NCBI GenBank assembly: GCA_900540145.1
Contig: UQEW01000068.1
Span: 1 to 10,074 of the forward strand
Reading direction: 5' to 3'
Source of the DNA: an uncultured Eubacteriales bacterium
GTDB taxonomy: Bacteria; Bacillota; Clostridia; Peptostreptococcales; Anaerovoracaceae
DNA: 10,074 nucleotides
This document shows, piece after piece, positions 1 to 7,439 of this stretch (position 1 is its first letter; each line of letters starts with the position of its first letter). The position numbers were made by a program, and so were the translations under genes. The notes under the pieces are model-generated. The model saw only the letters and a program-made list of their open reading frames with translations, was not told the origin of the DNA and searched no databases.

Positions 1-480
1 AATAACAGTTAAATGTTCCGGTAAAAAACTTTCTTCATCTTCCGCGTTAAAAGTTCCGGGTCTCACTGTAACAATTAAAATATCTTTACCTTTCATAATC
101 TGACGCTTTGAGCCGGCAGCGTCAGGTCTGACCGGGCAGAAGCCGCCTTCTTCAGAAAAAGTCACATCTATACAGTCGCACAATATGCCTGCTTCAAGTT
201 CCGCCGCCAAAACAGCTGCTATATCAGTATTTAGCGGTGTAGAACCCATTAATATCAAAGAAGGTCTAACGACCTTTACTGCTTCTGTAATTTCAAAAAT
301 AAAAGAAGCCGGATCATAATTTCTGATATTATCTTCAATCACAATATAGTCGACATGACATCCTGCAATTTCAGATAATTTGTTGGCACCTGCTATAACT
401 TCATTAGATATGTTGGAAAAAGCATCGTTTTTCTTTTCAATAAATACCAATATTCCATTGTTGATAGAGCATTCAGTCAT
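1..480 (-). CDS. etfA: Electron-transfer flavoprotein alpha subunit, N-terminal part (runs off the window)
   Basis: I translated this reading frame by hand from the ATG at 480-478. It is open to the window edge for 160 residues, so the C-terminal FAD-binding domain lies outside. The visible part is the Rossmann-like N-terminal domain of EtfA. It has a hydrophobic first strand, then the stretch around residues 97-120 (GSTPLNTDIAAVLAAELEAG, then a Cys-Asp-Cys), the position of the usual LG.T..G.D.A..LAA.L.TG signature. The family's TVRPG(T/V)F element is at about residues 138-144. EtfA pairs with EtfB and carries electrons to or from the acyl-CoA dehydrogenase encoded just upstream. The gene starts 23 nt after etfB, with a modest ribosome site (AGGGAT, 488-493) 7 nt before the ATG. 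Whether this ETF is of the bifurcating type cannot be judged without the C-terminal half. Confidence 0.88.
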   Translation of the reverse strand, partial: MTECSINNGILVFIEKKNDAFSNISNEVIAGANKLSEIAGCHVDYIVIEDNIRNYDPASFIFEITEAVKVVRPSLILMGSTPLNTDIAAVLAAELEAGILCDCIDVTFSEEGGFCPVRPDAAGSKRQIMKGKDILIVTVRPGTFNAEDEESFLPEHLTVI

Positions 481-503
481 ATTTATAATCCCTAAACTAT
501 AAG

Positions 504-1268
504 TTACAGAAGATGTGATTCCGCCATCTTCGAAATCATGGCATTAACCACCTCATCAGTAGAAACAGCAGTTAAAACAGTTCCCCGTTTTCTTGGATTT
601 GTACCGATACCGGATAGGATTTCAATTTTGTTGTTATCTTTTGTTATATTAACAGCTGTTTTTTCAACTTCCTGAGAATATGCTTTATTTATTCCTGCTA
701 TAGTCTTGTAAATTGGGGCTTCAGGATGAGGCAACACACTCATAAGGCACGGCTTTTTTACACGCAGCTTCTGCAGTATACCGTCGCCTTTTCTTACAAC
801 CTGAAAAGAATCCTCTGTATCTAAAACAATGTTTTCTACATTGGATACAAAAGGGATCTTCAATAAAGATGCAGTTAAAAGTCCTATCGGGACGGTATCT
901 GCATCCAGCGGAAATCCTCCTGATATAATCAGGTCGAAGCCGGATGAGCTGCTATCCTTGTTTTGGGGACTTTCGCTCCAATCCTTCAAAGCTTCGGCAA
1001 ATGCCATAGCGCATGACCATGCGTCCAGTTGGAAAAGATTTTCATCTTCTACCGCCCAGCCGCAGTCGCACCCCATAGCCACAGCATCTTTTACCTGCTT
1101 TACTGCGCTTTCCTTATAGCCCAGTACCAGAACGGAAATTTGACATTCCGCTGCAGGCGTTTTGGCCTTTACTTGTTCCTTAAATCTTACAGCAGCCTCT
1201 ATCCCTGTAAAATCGCATTTTACTTCATCTGCTGCCTTTACTTGTCTCGTCAATACAATGATATTCAT
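504..1268 (-). CDS. etfB: Electron-transfer flavoprotein beta subunit
   Basis: A 254-residue protein, the usual EtfB length. It opens with the family's beta strand plus RQV (residues 1-10), followed by IEAAVRFKE (23-31), which matches the conserved AxEEALRLKE helix. The nucleotide-binding region is at about 113-130 (SGGFPLDADTVPIG), where typical EtfB has a G(R/K)QAIDGDT..VG motif; the pattern is recognisable but divergent. EtfB and EtfA form the cytoplasmic flavoprotein that exchanges electrons with acyl-CoA dehydrogenases. Placement directly after such a dehydrogenase suggests a dedicated pair. Oddities are a Ser-rich stretch (residues 105-109) and a CDCG sequence at 67-70. The ribosome site before the ATG is weak (AGAAGA), and a long hairpin lies just upstream. 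The divergence suggests a specialised ETF rather than the general housekeeping one, but this is inference. Confidence 0.9.
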   Translation of the reverse strand: MNIIVLTRQVKAADEVKCDFTGIEAAVRFKEQVKAKTPAAECQISVLVLGYKESAVKQVKDAVAMGCDCGWAVEDENLFQLDAWSCAMAFAEALKDWSESPQNKDSSSSGFDLIISGGFPLDADTVPIGLLTASLLKIPFVSNVENIVLDTEDSFQVVRKGDGILQKLRVKKPCLMSVLPHPEAPIYKTIAGINKAYSQEVEKTAVNITKDNNKIEILSGIGTNPRKRGTVLTAVSTDEVVNAMISKMAESHLL

Positions 1269-1284
1269 ATAATCTTCTACGGCT

Positions 1285-1329
1285 CCGGCTTTTTGAGGAC
1301 GAAAATATAATCTCTCCTCAAAAAGCCGG
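1285..1329 (-). repeat. Perfect 15-bp inverted repeat (RNA hairpin) before etfB
   Basis: In the transcribed direction the arms are CCGGCTTTTTGAGGA (1329-1315) and its exact reverse complement (1299-1285), separated by a 15-nt loop. No T-tract follows, so it is not a normal intrinsic terminator. It occupies most of the 98-nt gap between the acyl-CoA dehydrogenase gene and etfB. The 5' arm and loop contain the only good Shine-Dalgarno-like sequence in the gap (GAGGAG), partly buried in the stem. The role may be transcript stability, processing or control of etfB translation. The inverted repeat is certain; the function is not. Confidence 0.8.
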
Positions 1330-1366
1330 CATCACATCTGTCTACTATTGGAAATCGTATGAATTC

Positions 1367-2506
1367 CTATTTAAACAGCGCTCCGCTTATAACCAGTCTC
1401 TGAATTTCGTTGGTACCTTCATAAATCTGAGTTATCTTGGCGTCTCTCATCATTCTTTCAACATGATACTCTCTCATATATCCGTTGCCGCCAAGCATTT
1501 GAACAGCTTCAGTAGTAACATGCATAGCAGCGTTGGTGCATACCAGTTTTGCTTTAGCTGCAGGGATCGTGTAAGGACGTCCTTCAGATTTGTCAAGAGC
1601 TGCCTTGTATACCATGTATTTAGCCTGCTCAATTTCACACTCCAGTTCAGCCATCTTAAATGCCAGGTGCTGATTTCTATATAAAGGTTTACCGAACTGT
1701 TCTCTTGTCATCAGGTATTTTCTTGCTATCTCAAAAGCTCCTTCAGCGATACCCAGACCTTGAGCAGCTACGCCGATACGGCCTCCGTCGAGAGCTTTCA
1801 TTGCCTGTTTAAATCCTGTGCATTCTTCTCCTATCAAAGCGCTTTCAGGGATTTCACAGTTCTCAAATACCAGTTCTGATACCTGGGCCGCTCTTATGCC
1901 CATCTTGTTCTCTATCTTGCCGATGGTGAAGCCCGGAGTTCCCTTCTTTACATGGAACAGGGAAAGGCCTTTCTGTCCAAGTTCAGGGTTAGTGAGAGCG
2001 TACACTGCGAAGTGTTCTGCCAAAGGTCCGTTGGTGTTGAAACACTTCAGACCGTTGAGCACATATCTTCCGTCCTTCTTTTCAGCTGTGGTAACGCAGC
2101 CGCCGGCATCTGAACCTGCATTAGGCTCAGTGAGTCCGAAGCCGCCGAGAGCTTGACCGGAGAATACGTCAGGAAGGAATTCCATTCTCTGCTCTTCAGT
2201 AGCTCCGTTGTATATGCTGCCGCCATAAAGAGACATAGCTACGGAATAAGAGATTCCTAAGGAAGCATCTACCTTTGAAATTTCTTCTACGGCTATGGCA
2301 TAATCCAGATAATCTCCGCCGGAACCGCCGTATTTCTCTTCGTAAGGCAGTCCCACATATCCCATCTTACCCAGTTTCTTATATAATTCCAGAGGATATT
2401 CGCTTTTTTCATCCCTTTCGATTACTCCCGGCAAAAGTTCTTTTTCTGCGAACTCTCTTACAGCATGCTGAATAGCTAACCTCTTTTCTGACAGTTGAAA
2501 ATCCAT
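1367..2506 (-). CDS. Short-chain acyl-CoA dehydrogenase (butyryl/acryloyl-CoA type)
   Basis: A 379-residue flavoprotein of normal family length, complete at both ends. It oxidises a saturated acyl-CoA at C2-C3 or, in fermenters, reduces a 2-enoyl-CoA with electrons from ETF. FGLTEPNAGSD (residues 123-133) is the FAD/substrate signature. QMLGGNGYMRE (336-346) is the second family signature. IYEGTNEIQR (361-370) contains Glu363 at the position of the catalytic base of butyryl-CoA dehydrogenase. The start is supported by AAGGAGGA about 8 nt upstream of the ATG. The gene lies 36 nt after the saccharopine-dehydrogenase-like gene and is followed by etfB and etfA, so an EtfAB-linked enoyl-CoA reductase is likely. 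With the ammonia-lyase encoded upstream, its substrate is plausibly the enoyl-CoA formed by deamination (for example acryloyl-CoA or crotonyl-CoA). Chain length cannot be read from the sequence with certainty. Confidence 0.93.
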   Translation of the reverse strand: MDFQLSEKRLAIQHAVREFAEKELLPGVIERDEKSEYPLELYKKLGKMGYVGLPYEEKYGGSGGDYLDYAIAVEEISKVDASLGISYSVAMSLYGGSIYNGATEEQRMEFLPDVFSGQALGGFGLTEPNAGSDAGGCVTTAEKKDGRYVLNGLKCFNTNGPLAEHFAVYALTNPELGQKGLSLFHVKKGTPGFTIGKIENKMGIRAAQVSELVFENCEIPESALIGEECTGFKQAMKALDGGRIGVAAQGLGIAEGAFEIARKYLMTREQFGKPLYRNQHLAFKMAELECEIEQAKYMVYKAALDKSEGRPYTIPAAKAKLVCTNAAMHVTTEAVQMLGGNGYMREYHVERMMRDAKITQIYEGTNEIQRLVISGALFK

Positions 2507-2542
2507 TATTGTTGTCCTCCTTAAAATAAATATGCAATAAAA

Positions 2543-3709
2543 CTATTCTGGTAAACCAAACATTCCGTTGCGCTCATGCAACACAACGCCTCTCTTTTTT
2601 AACTCTCCCATGTATTCCTCAGGGTCGTATACCTGATCCGGCGTACGTATGCCTACCTGATCTATTCCCTTGGCAAGGAGCTGTACGCCTACCGACATGG
2701 AGCAGGCGGTGCTTCTGGCATAGCTGGCTATTTCGCCCCATTCATCCTGGCCAGGTGTCTTGGTATAAAATTGCAGCTCTACTTCTTTTCCGTCAAGTAT
2801 GCCTTTGCAATCTACCGTCAAAGAGAATCCCCACAATTCTTCCTTCTTGAAGTCGTCGTTGGCAAATATAAACTTTTCTATAAAGTCTATAGGCGCTATT
2901 TCTGTATCGCCCACCTTGACAGGAGGGGTTGTGAAAAATCCATAATCGTTGAGGAATTTCAGCATCCTGTGCTGGCGAGGAGTCCATGCTCCTCTTATGG
3001 TGCACGTCTTAACGGTAGGCATAGTCATAGGAATAGTGTAAACCTCATTGTGAGGAACGTAATATGCAGGCTGAGGCCCGAAAGGCTCAGGGAAATTTAC
3101 GATTTTTTCGCCTGAAAACGGACCGACGTAATGCTGCTTGCCGTTTGCATAATAACTTCTGCCGCCCTCATTAGGGTCCAGCTCCCACAAAGTGGTTCTC
3201 ACCAGTCCAGGTGCTGTCTGAATAGCTCTAAATGAAGCAAAGGCTATATGTACTTCATCCAGTCTGTCCAGCTTTTCGTTGGCGTAAGCTGCTATCATAT
3301 TGGATGTTCCCGGAGAGATGCCATCGCAGACTACAAACAACAAGCCTTTTTCTTCGAGCATGCTGTTCATGGCCAGCTGATCTTTGGTGGCTCCCAGGTC
3401 AGTACCTGTCACACCGGCATCTACACAGCATTGAGTTATATAAGTATCGAATTCGAAAGGCAAGCAGTTGCAGACCAAATCAAAGCCCTCTTTCATCAGG
3501 GATACGACTTCATCCTTGTTTTTTATCTCTACTTTTCTTGCGCTGAATCTGGAGTCATCAAGAGACTTAACAAGTTCAACCGCTTTGTCGTAATTGCCGT
3601 CAGCTACGGTTATCTTTTCAAACTCGCTGGTAGCAGCCAAATCTTTGACTACTTCTGCTCCTATAAGACCGCATCCTCCCAGCACTAATAAATTCTTAAG
3701 TTTCAGCAT
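2543..3709 (-). CDS. Saccharopine dehydrogenase-like NAD(P)-dependent oxidoreductase
   Basis: A 388-residue protein with an N-terminal Rossmann fold. It has the dinucleotide loop GGCGLIG at residues 11-17 after a hydrophobic strand, an acidic ADG (36-38) at the end of the second strand, NCLPF (80-84), CVDAGVTGTDL (95-105) and GISPGTSN (130-137). These are the elements of saccharopine dehydrogenase/reductase-like proteins, a family that also contains carboxynorspermidine and lysine-type dehydrogenases. Such enzymes make or break C-N bonds of secondary amines (opine-like compounds) or act as amino acid dehydrogenases. The substrate here is unknown. The start is well supported: GGAGGG directly follows the stop codon of the upstream gene, whose TAA overlaps the ribosome site, leaving only 13 nt between the genes. 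Tight coupling to the MalY-like gene suggests that the two enzymes act on the same compound. It is not a recognisable 3,5-diaminohexanoate dehydrogenase of the lysine pathway. Confidence 0.82.
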   Translation of the reverse strand: MLKLKNLLVLGGCGLIGAEVVKDLAATSEFEKITVADGNYDKAVELVKSLDDSRFSARKVEIKNKDEVVSLMKEGFDLVCNCLPFEFDTYITQCCVDAGVTGTDLGATKDQLAMNSMLEEKGLLFVVCDGISPGTSNMIAAYANEKLDRLDEVHIAFASFRAIQTAPGLVRTTLWELDPNEGGRSYYANGKQHYVGPFSGEKIVNFPEPFGPQPAYYVPHNEVYTIPMTMPTVKTCTIRGAWTPRQHRMLKFLNDYGFFTTPPVKVGDTEIAPIDFIEKFIFANDDFKKEELWGFSLTVDCKGILDGKEVELQFYTKTPGQDEWGEIASYARSTACSMSVGVQLLAKGIDQVGIRTPDQVYDPEEYMGELKKRGVVLHERNGMFGLPE

Positions 3710-3722
3710 TTCGATTCCCTCC

Positions 3723-4913
3723 TTAACTCAAGACAGCTTCTTTTATTCTATTGAGAGCTTTTTCAAGTATGGTTCTAGGACAAGCCAGGTTCATTCTGAC
3801 AAACAGTTCGCCGGCTTTTCCGAACTCATATCCCATGCAAGGCTCAACTTTAGCTTTATTTAAGAAAAAGTCCTCCAATTCCTTTCCTGTTTTAAATCCC
3901 AAACCGCTGCAGTCAACCCAAACGAGGTAAGTTCCCTCTGAAGGCACTGCTTTGATCTGAGGAAGTTCTTCTTTGAAGAACTCATACATGTACTGTTTGT
4001 TTCCTTCCACATACTCTATGGCGTCATCTATCCAAGCTTCGCATTCCGGATCCTGATATGCCACTTCTGTAGCAATAGCTCCGAAGATATTATCCAATCT
4101 GGTCTGCGCTATACCCATTTCATTATCAAACATCGCCTTTTTCTCTTCATCGGCTATGACCAGAGTAGAAGTCTGGAATCCGCCAAGATTGAAGCCTTTG
4201 TTAGCTGAATAACATGACATGGAATTTTTAGCAGCTGCCTCGCTTACGGAATAATATGGCACATGGCCTTTTTCCTTAGCCACAAAGTCTGCGTGAATTT
4301 CATCTGAAATTACAAATATGCCGTATTTTTCAGTCAGCTTGGCTATTCGGCTCAATTCTTCTCTTGTCCACACTCTGCCTGAAGGATTATGAGGATTGGA
4401 AATGGTCATAATCTTGATTCCGCCTTCCTTCATTTTAGCCTCTAAATCCTCAAAATCTATGCTGACCTTTCCTTCCGGACTTATGATTAGCTGAGATTCC
4501 ACCAGAACTCTGCCGCTCTTAGGTATCATTTCAAAAAGCGGGTCGTAATTAGGCATCAGCATAAGAACCTTGTCTCCCTTTTCTGTCAGTTTTTCCAGCA
4601 TGATATATACTGCGAATATGACTCCCGGAGGAGCATAGCTTATCCACTCAGCCTTTGGCTCACATCCAAAGCGTCTTTTCTGCCATGAAATTATGCACTG
4701 AGTATGGTCCTTGCTTCTCGTTGGATATCCATATATTCCATGTTCGGCTCTTTTGACCACAGCGTCTATGATAGGCTGTGCGCATCTGAAGTCCATATCA
4801 GCTACCCACATAGGAATTACTTGTCCGTCATCAAGACCATGGTTGTCTCCATACCATTTGTATGATTCGGTATTCCTTCTGTCTATCACTTTATCAAAGT
4901 CTCTGTTGTTCAT
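3723..4913 (-). CDS. PLP-dependent enzyme of the MalY/PatB family (C-S lyase or aminotransferase)
   Basis: A 396-residue fold-type I PLP enzyme. MWVADMDF at residues 35-42 is the hallmark of the MalY/PatB cystathionine beta-lyase group. NPHNPSG (173-179) and Asp204 in ISDEIH bind the cofactor. Lys239 in SANKGFN is the Schiff-base lysine. Arg373 in FVRMNLACPR fits the residue that holds the substrate carboxylate. All key residues are present, so it should be active. Known members cleave C-S bonds of cystathionine or cysteine conjugates, and some transaminate. In this cluster either a beta-elimination on a sulfur or other substituted amino acid, or a transamination, is possible. The gene is 35 nt after the CoA-transferase gene with a modest ribosome site (GAGGT), and 13 nt before the saccharopine-dehydrogenase-like gene. 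The family is certain; the reaction is not. Confidence 0.9.
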   Translation of the reverse strand: MNNRDFDKVIDRRNTESYKWYGDNHGLDDGQVIPMWVADMDFRCAQPIIDAVVKRAEHGIYGYPTRSKDHTQCIISWQKRRFGCEPKAEWISYAPPGVIFAVYIMLEKLTEKGDKVLMLMPNYDPLFEMIPKSGRVLVESQLIISPEGKVSIDFEDLEAKMKEGGIKIMTISNPHNPSGRVWTREELSRIAKLTEKYGIFVISDEIHADFVAKEKGHVPYYSVSEAAAKNSMSCYSANKGFNLGGFQTSTLVIADEEKKAMFDNEMGIAQTRLDNIFGAIATEVAYQDPECEAWIDDAIEYVEGNKQYMYEFFKEELPQIKAVPSEGTYLVWVDCSGLGFKTGKELEDFFLNKAKVEPCMGYEFGKAGELFVRMNLACPRTILEKALNRIKEAVLS

Positions 4914-4948
4914 TATTTATGTACCTCTTTTATTTTATTTGCAAAAGG

Positions 4949-6163
4949 CTAAGCCATTTGAATTACACCTTTTTCTGAAAGCTCACTTATCTCTTGGTCA
5001 GTATAGCCCAGCTCTTTCAGAACAGGCTTGGTGTCTTCTCCAAGTTTAGGAGATGATTTATATACTGTGGCCGGTGTCTTCTTAAATTTTATCGGGTGAC
5101 CTACTGCTTGAAACTTTCCTACGTTATGGTCATCAATCTCAATCACCATATTTCTGTCATTCATGTGCTTCGATTGAATGGTCATCCCTGCATGAATAAC
5201 CGGTGCCACAGCAAAATTTTTGCCGCTGAAGCGCTTTTCCACCTGGTCCATTTCTATATCGGCAAATACCTTCTTCATTTCCTCAATCAGAGCTTCGTTG
5301 TTATCGCATCTGGACTGATTATCTTGGAATCGTTGGTCAGCAAGCAAATCTTCCCTTCCGGCTTCTTTGCAGAATTCTTCGAATCCCTTCTGGGTTATGG
5401 CTGAAAATGCTACCCATCCGTCTTTGCATTGGACAACATCGTATGGGGAATACATGTGAGTTCTGCTGTTGCCCTGACGCTGCAGCATTCTTCCGTTTCC
5501 GAAGTACTCCAGTATTGTGTCCTCTATAGACGCAAACAGAGAATCCTCCATGGCCACATCTACAGTCTGTCCCTCTCCTGTCATCAGCTTATGATAATAT
5601 GCGCACGCTGTTCCGAAAGCAGCCATAAGTCCGGTGTAGCTGTCGCCTATGGAACAACCTGAGCGAACCGGCTGTTTATCCGGCATACCTGATTGATCCA
5701 TCAGTCCGCACGTAGCTTCTATAACGTTGTCATAAGCTGCAAGACCGGACATGGGTCCGTCCTGACCGTATCCTGTTACGGAAGTGAAGACTATGTCCGG
5801 ATTGACTTTCTTCAGCTCCTCGTACCCGAGGCCCAATCTATCCAGTGTGCCGACTTTAAAGTTATTTACAACTATATCTGCTTTGGCTGCGATTTTTTTA
5901 ATGATTTCTACTCCTTCAGGAGCTCTCATGTTAACCGCTATGCCTTCTTTATTTCTGTTATACAAGGCAAAGTAACCGCTTTCACCTGCATGTTCCTGAC
6001 CGGCTTTTCTTAAAGGTGCCCACTCTCTTGTTTGATCTCCTACTTCGAGTCTTTCTACCTTGATTACTCTGGCGCCGTAATCCGCTAAATTGAGAGTACA
6101 GTAAGGTCCGCTGAAAGCTTGAGTAAAATCTAATACAGTTACTCCGTCTAAAGGTTTTTTCAT
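4949..6163 (-). CDS. Class III (CaiB/BaiF, formyl-CoA transferase family) CoA-transferase, catalytic-type subunit
   Basis: A 404-residue protein of the usual length for class III CoA-transferases, which move CoA between carboxylic acids through an aspartyl-CoA intermediate. The N-terminus (LDGVTVLDFTQAFSGP) is typical. FKVGTLDRLGLGYE (102-115) and GYGQDGP (131-137) are conserved family elements. Asp174 in SIGDSYTG is the expected catalytic aspartate, and GEGQTVDVAMEDSLF follows as usual. The start is set by AGGAGG located 8 nt before the ATG, inside the last codons of the preceding gene. Start and stop overlap as ATGA, so the two genes are translationally coupled. The next gene encodes the MalY-like enzyme. 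Its job is probably to activate the pathway's acid as a CoA thioester, with the saturated acyl-CoA end product as donor; that assignment is inference from context. Confidence 0.92.
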   Translation of the reverse strand: MKKPLDGVTVLDFTQAFSGPYCTLNLADYGARVIKVERLEVGDQTREWAPLRKAGQEHAGESGYFALYNRNKEGIAVNMRAPEGVEIIKKIAAKADIVVNNFKVGTLDRLGLGYEELKKVNPDIVFTSVTGYGQDGPMSGLAAYDNVIEATCGLMDQSGMPDKQPVRSGCSIGDSYTGLMAAFGTACAYYHKLMTGEGQTVDVAMEDSLFASIEDTILEYFGNGRMLQRQGNSRTHMYSPYDVVQCKDGWVAFSAITQKGFEEFCKEAGREDLLADQRFQDNQSRCDNNEALIEEMKKVFADIEMDQVEKRFSGKNFAVAPVIHAGMTIQSKHMNDRNMVIEIDDHNVGKFQAVGHPIKFKKTPATVYKSSPKLGEDTKPVLKELGYTDQEISELSEKGVIQMA

Positions 6164-7350
6164 ATAGCGCCCCTCCTTTTCAACTCTTCAATTTTATCAG
6201 CATCATATCCTGCCATATCTGAGAGAACAGCGTCGGTATCTTCTCCCAATAAAGGCGCAGCTTTTGATACGCTGCCGGGCGTAGTACCGAGCTTTGCTAC
6301 TATACCGGGCATCTTTACCTGCCCTACTACGGGGTCAGGAACAGCAATAACCATCTGCCTATGCTTAAGCTGCTGGCTGTCCATAGCTTCCCTGGCAGTG
6401 CATACAGAGCCGCAAGGTATTTTTTTCTCTGATAATATTTCTTCTATTTCAAATTTAGTTTTTTTCAAAGTTATCGCTTCAATCTTATCCCTAAGTCCGC
6501 CGTCCAAATAATGTTCGCCTCTCAGCGAATTGGTGGCGTAACGAGGGTCGTCCAGCAGGTCGGTAAGTCCCAATACCTGGCAAAACTTTTCCCACTGATC
6601 GTCAGTTGAAACTCCTATGGATACGAATCCGTCTTTTGTGGCGTAAGTATCATAAGGTGCAATAGCCTGTGACATATTGCCGTTTCTAATATGTTGGTGC
6701 CCGTTGAATTCTATATCCACCATGCCGTCCTCCAAAGCGGAAAACAGCGAATCAGATGCAGAGACGTCTACAATCTGCCCTTCTCCTCCTTTGCGGACAT
6801 TAATTACCGCTAAAACTATTCCGAGGGCCAAATGCATGCCTCCATACAGGTTTCCAAGCTGAGCGCCCATGGTTATAGGAGCTCCGCCTCCGTATCCTGT
6901 CATATCAAGCATACTGCTGAAAGCTTGTGCAGTATTATCGAAGCATGCCCTTTCTTTCTTTTCTCCTTCTCTGCCATATCCGGTAAGCGACGCGTAGACT
7001 AATTTGGGATTTATATCGCTTAAAACATCATACCCAAGACCCAGTTTTTCCATAGTACCGTATTTAAAATTCTCACACACTACGTCTACGTGTTTTACCA
7101 GTTCTTTTATTATATCTTTTCCTTCTTCTGTTTTTAAATCTACAGCTATGCTCTTTTTTCCTCTGTTGAGGTAAGCGTGATATACGCTGTAGCCATCTAC
7201 TTTAGGAGCTAGGGAGCGAAGTATATCTCCTCCCTCTTTTTTCTCCACTTTAATAATTTCTGCGCCAAAATCAGCCAGGAGCATAGTTGCAAACGCCGCT
7301 CCATGAATCTGGGAAAAATCCAGCACTTTTATGCCTTCTAACGGTTTCAT
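6160..7350 (-). CDS. Class III CoA-transferase paralogue lacking the catalytic Asp (possible non-catalytic subunit)
   Basis: A 396-residue class III CoA-transferase homologue, complete in length. I start it at the ATG at 7350-7348, which has AAAGGA 10 nt upstream. A TTG three codons earlier is only 1 nt from that site and is unlikely. The N-terminus (LEGIKVLDFSQ), FKYGTMEKLGLGY (about residue 95-107) and GGEGQIVDV are family features. At the place of the nucleophilic Asp the sequence reads QLGNLYGG, so residue 167 is Asn (codon AAC, 6852-6850). The usual GYG..GP loop is GYGREGE. The partner gene, overlapping by 4 nt, keeps the Asp. The likely meaning is a heteromeric enzyme with one degenerate subunit. 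Alternatives are a CoA-transferase with altered chemistry or a regulatory/structural paralogue. The reading frame is intact and coupled, so it is not simply a pseudogene. Confidence 0.9.
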   Translation of the reverse strand: MKPLEGIKVLDFSQIHGAAFATMLLADFGAEIIKVEKKEGGDILRSLAPKVDGYSVYHAYLNRGKKSIAVDLKTEEGKDIIKELVKHVDVVCENFKYGTMEKLGLGYDVLSDINPKLVYASLTGYGREGEKKERACFDNTAQAFSSMLDMTGYGGGAPITMGAQLGNLYGGMHLALGIVLAVINVRKGGEGQIVDVSASDSLFSALEDGMVDIEFNGHQHIRNGNMSQAIAPYDTYATKDGFVSIGVSTDDQWEKFCQVLGLTDLLDDPRYATNSLRGEHYLDGGLRDKIEAITLKKTKFEIEEILSEKKIPCGSVCTAREAMDSQQLKHRQMVIAVPDPVVGQVKMPGIVAKLGTTPGSVSKAAPLLGEDTDAVLSDMAGYDADKIEELKRRGAI

Positions 7351-7401
7351 ATGAGTCAATTCCTTTCATCTGTTAAAAGAATGTCATTTAAATTTTATAA
7401 T

Positions 7402-7433
7402 CAAAAGCGTGTGACAATTGCCACACGCTTTTG
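7402..7433 (-). terminator. Hairpin terminator between the lyase gene and the CoA-transferase operon
   Basis: The arms CAAAAGCGTGTG and CACACGCTTTTG pair perfectly over 12 bp. An inner G-U and C-G pair extend the stem to 14 bp around an AATT loop. Read with a shorter stem (GCGTGTG/CACACGC) it is followed by TTTTGATT, the layout of an intrinsic terminator. It is nearly symmetrical and could also work on the other strand. It lies 7 nt after the lyase stop codon. I see no strong promoter in the roughly 50 nt between it and the next gene, so the downstream genes may depend on read-through. Confidence 0.72.
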
Positions 7434-7439
7434 TCCGGG

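Noticed and set aside
2793..3005. Minus-strand 70-codon frame inside the saccharopine-dehydrogenase-like gene
   Set aside because: Out of frame with the clear family motifs of the larger gene; a shadow.
4949..7350. Carnitine / gamma-butyrobetaine (cai or gbu type) degradation cluster
   Set aside because: CoA-transferase, acyl-CoA dehydrogenase and ETF genes fit superficially, but there is no betaine carrier or CoA ligase, and an ammonia-lyase-like gene and NhaC carrier are present instead.
7351..7359. TTG start of the Asp-less CoA-transferase
   Set aside because: It is only 1 nt from the AAAGGA site; the ATG at 7350 is 10 nt away and gives an N-terminus matching the paralogue.
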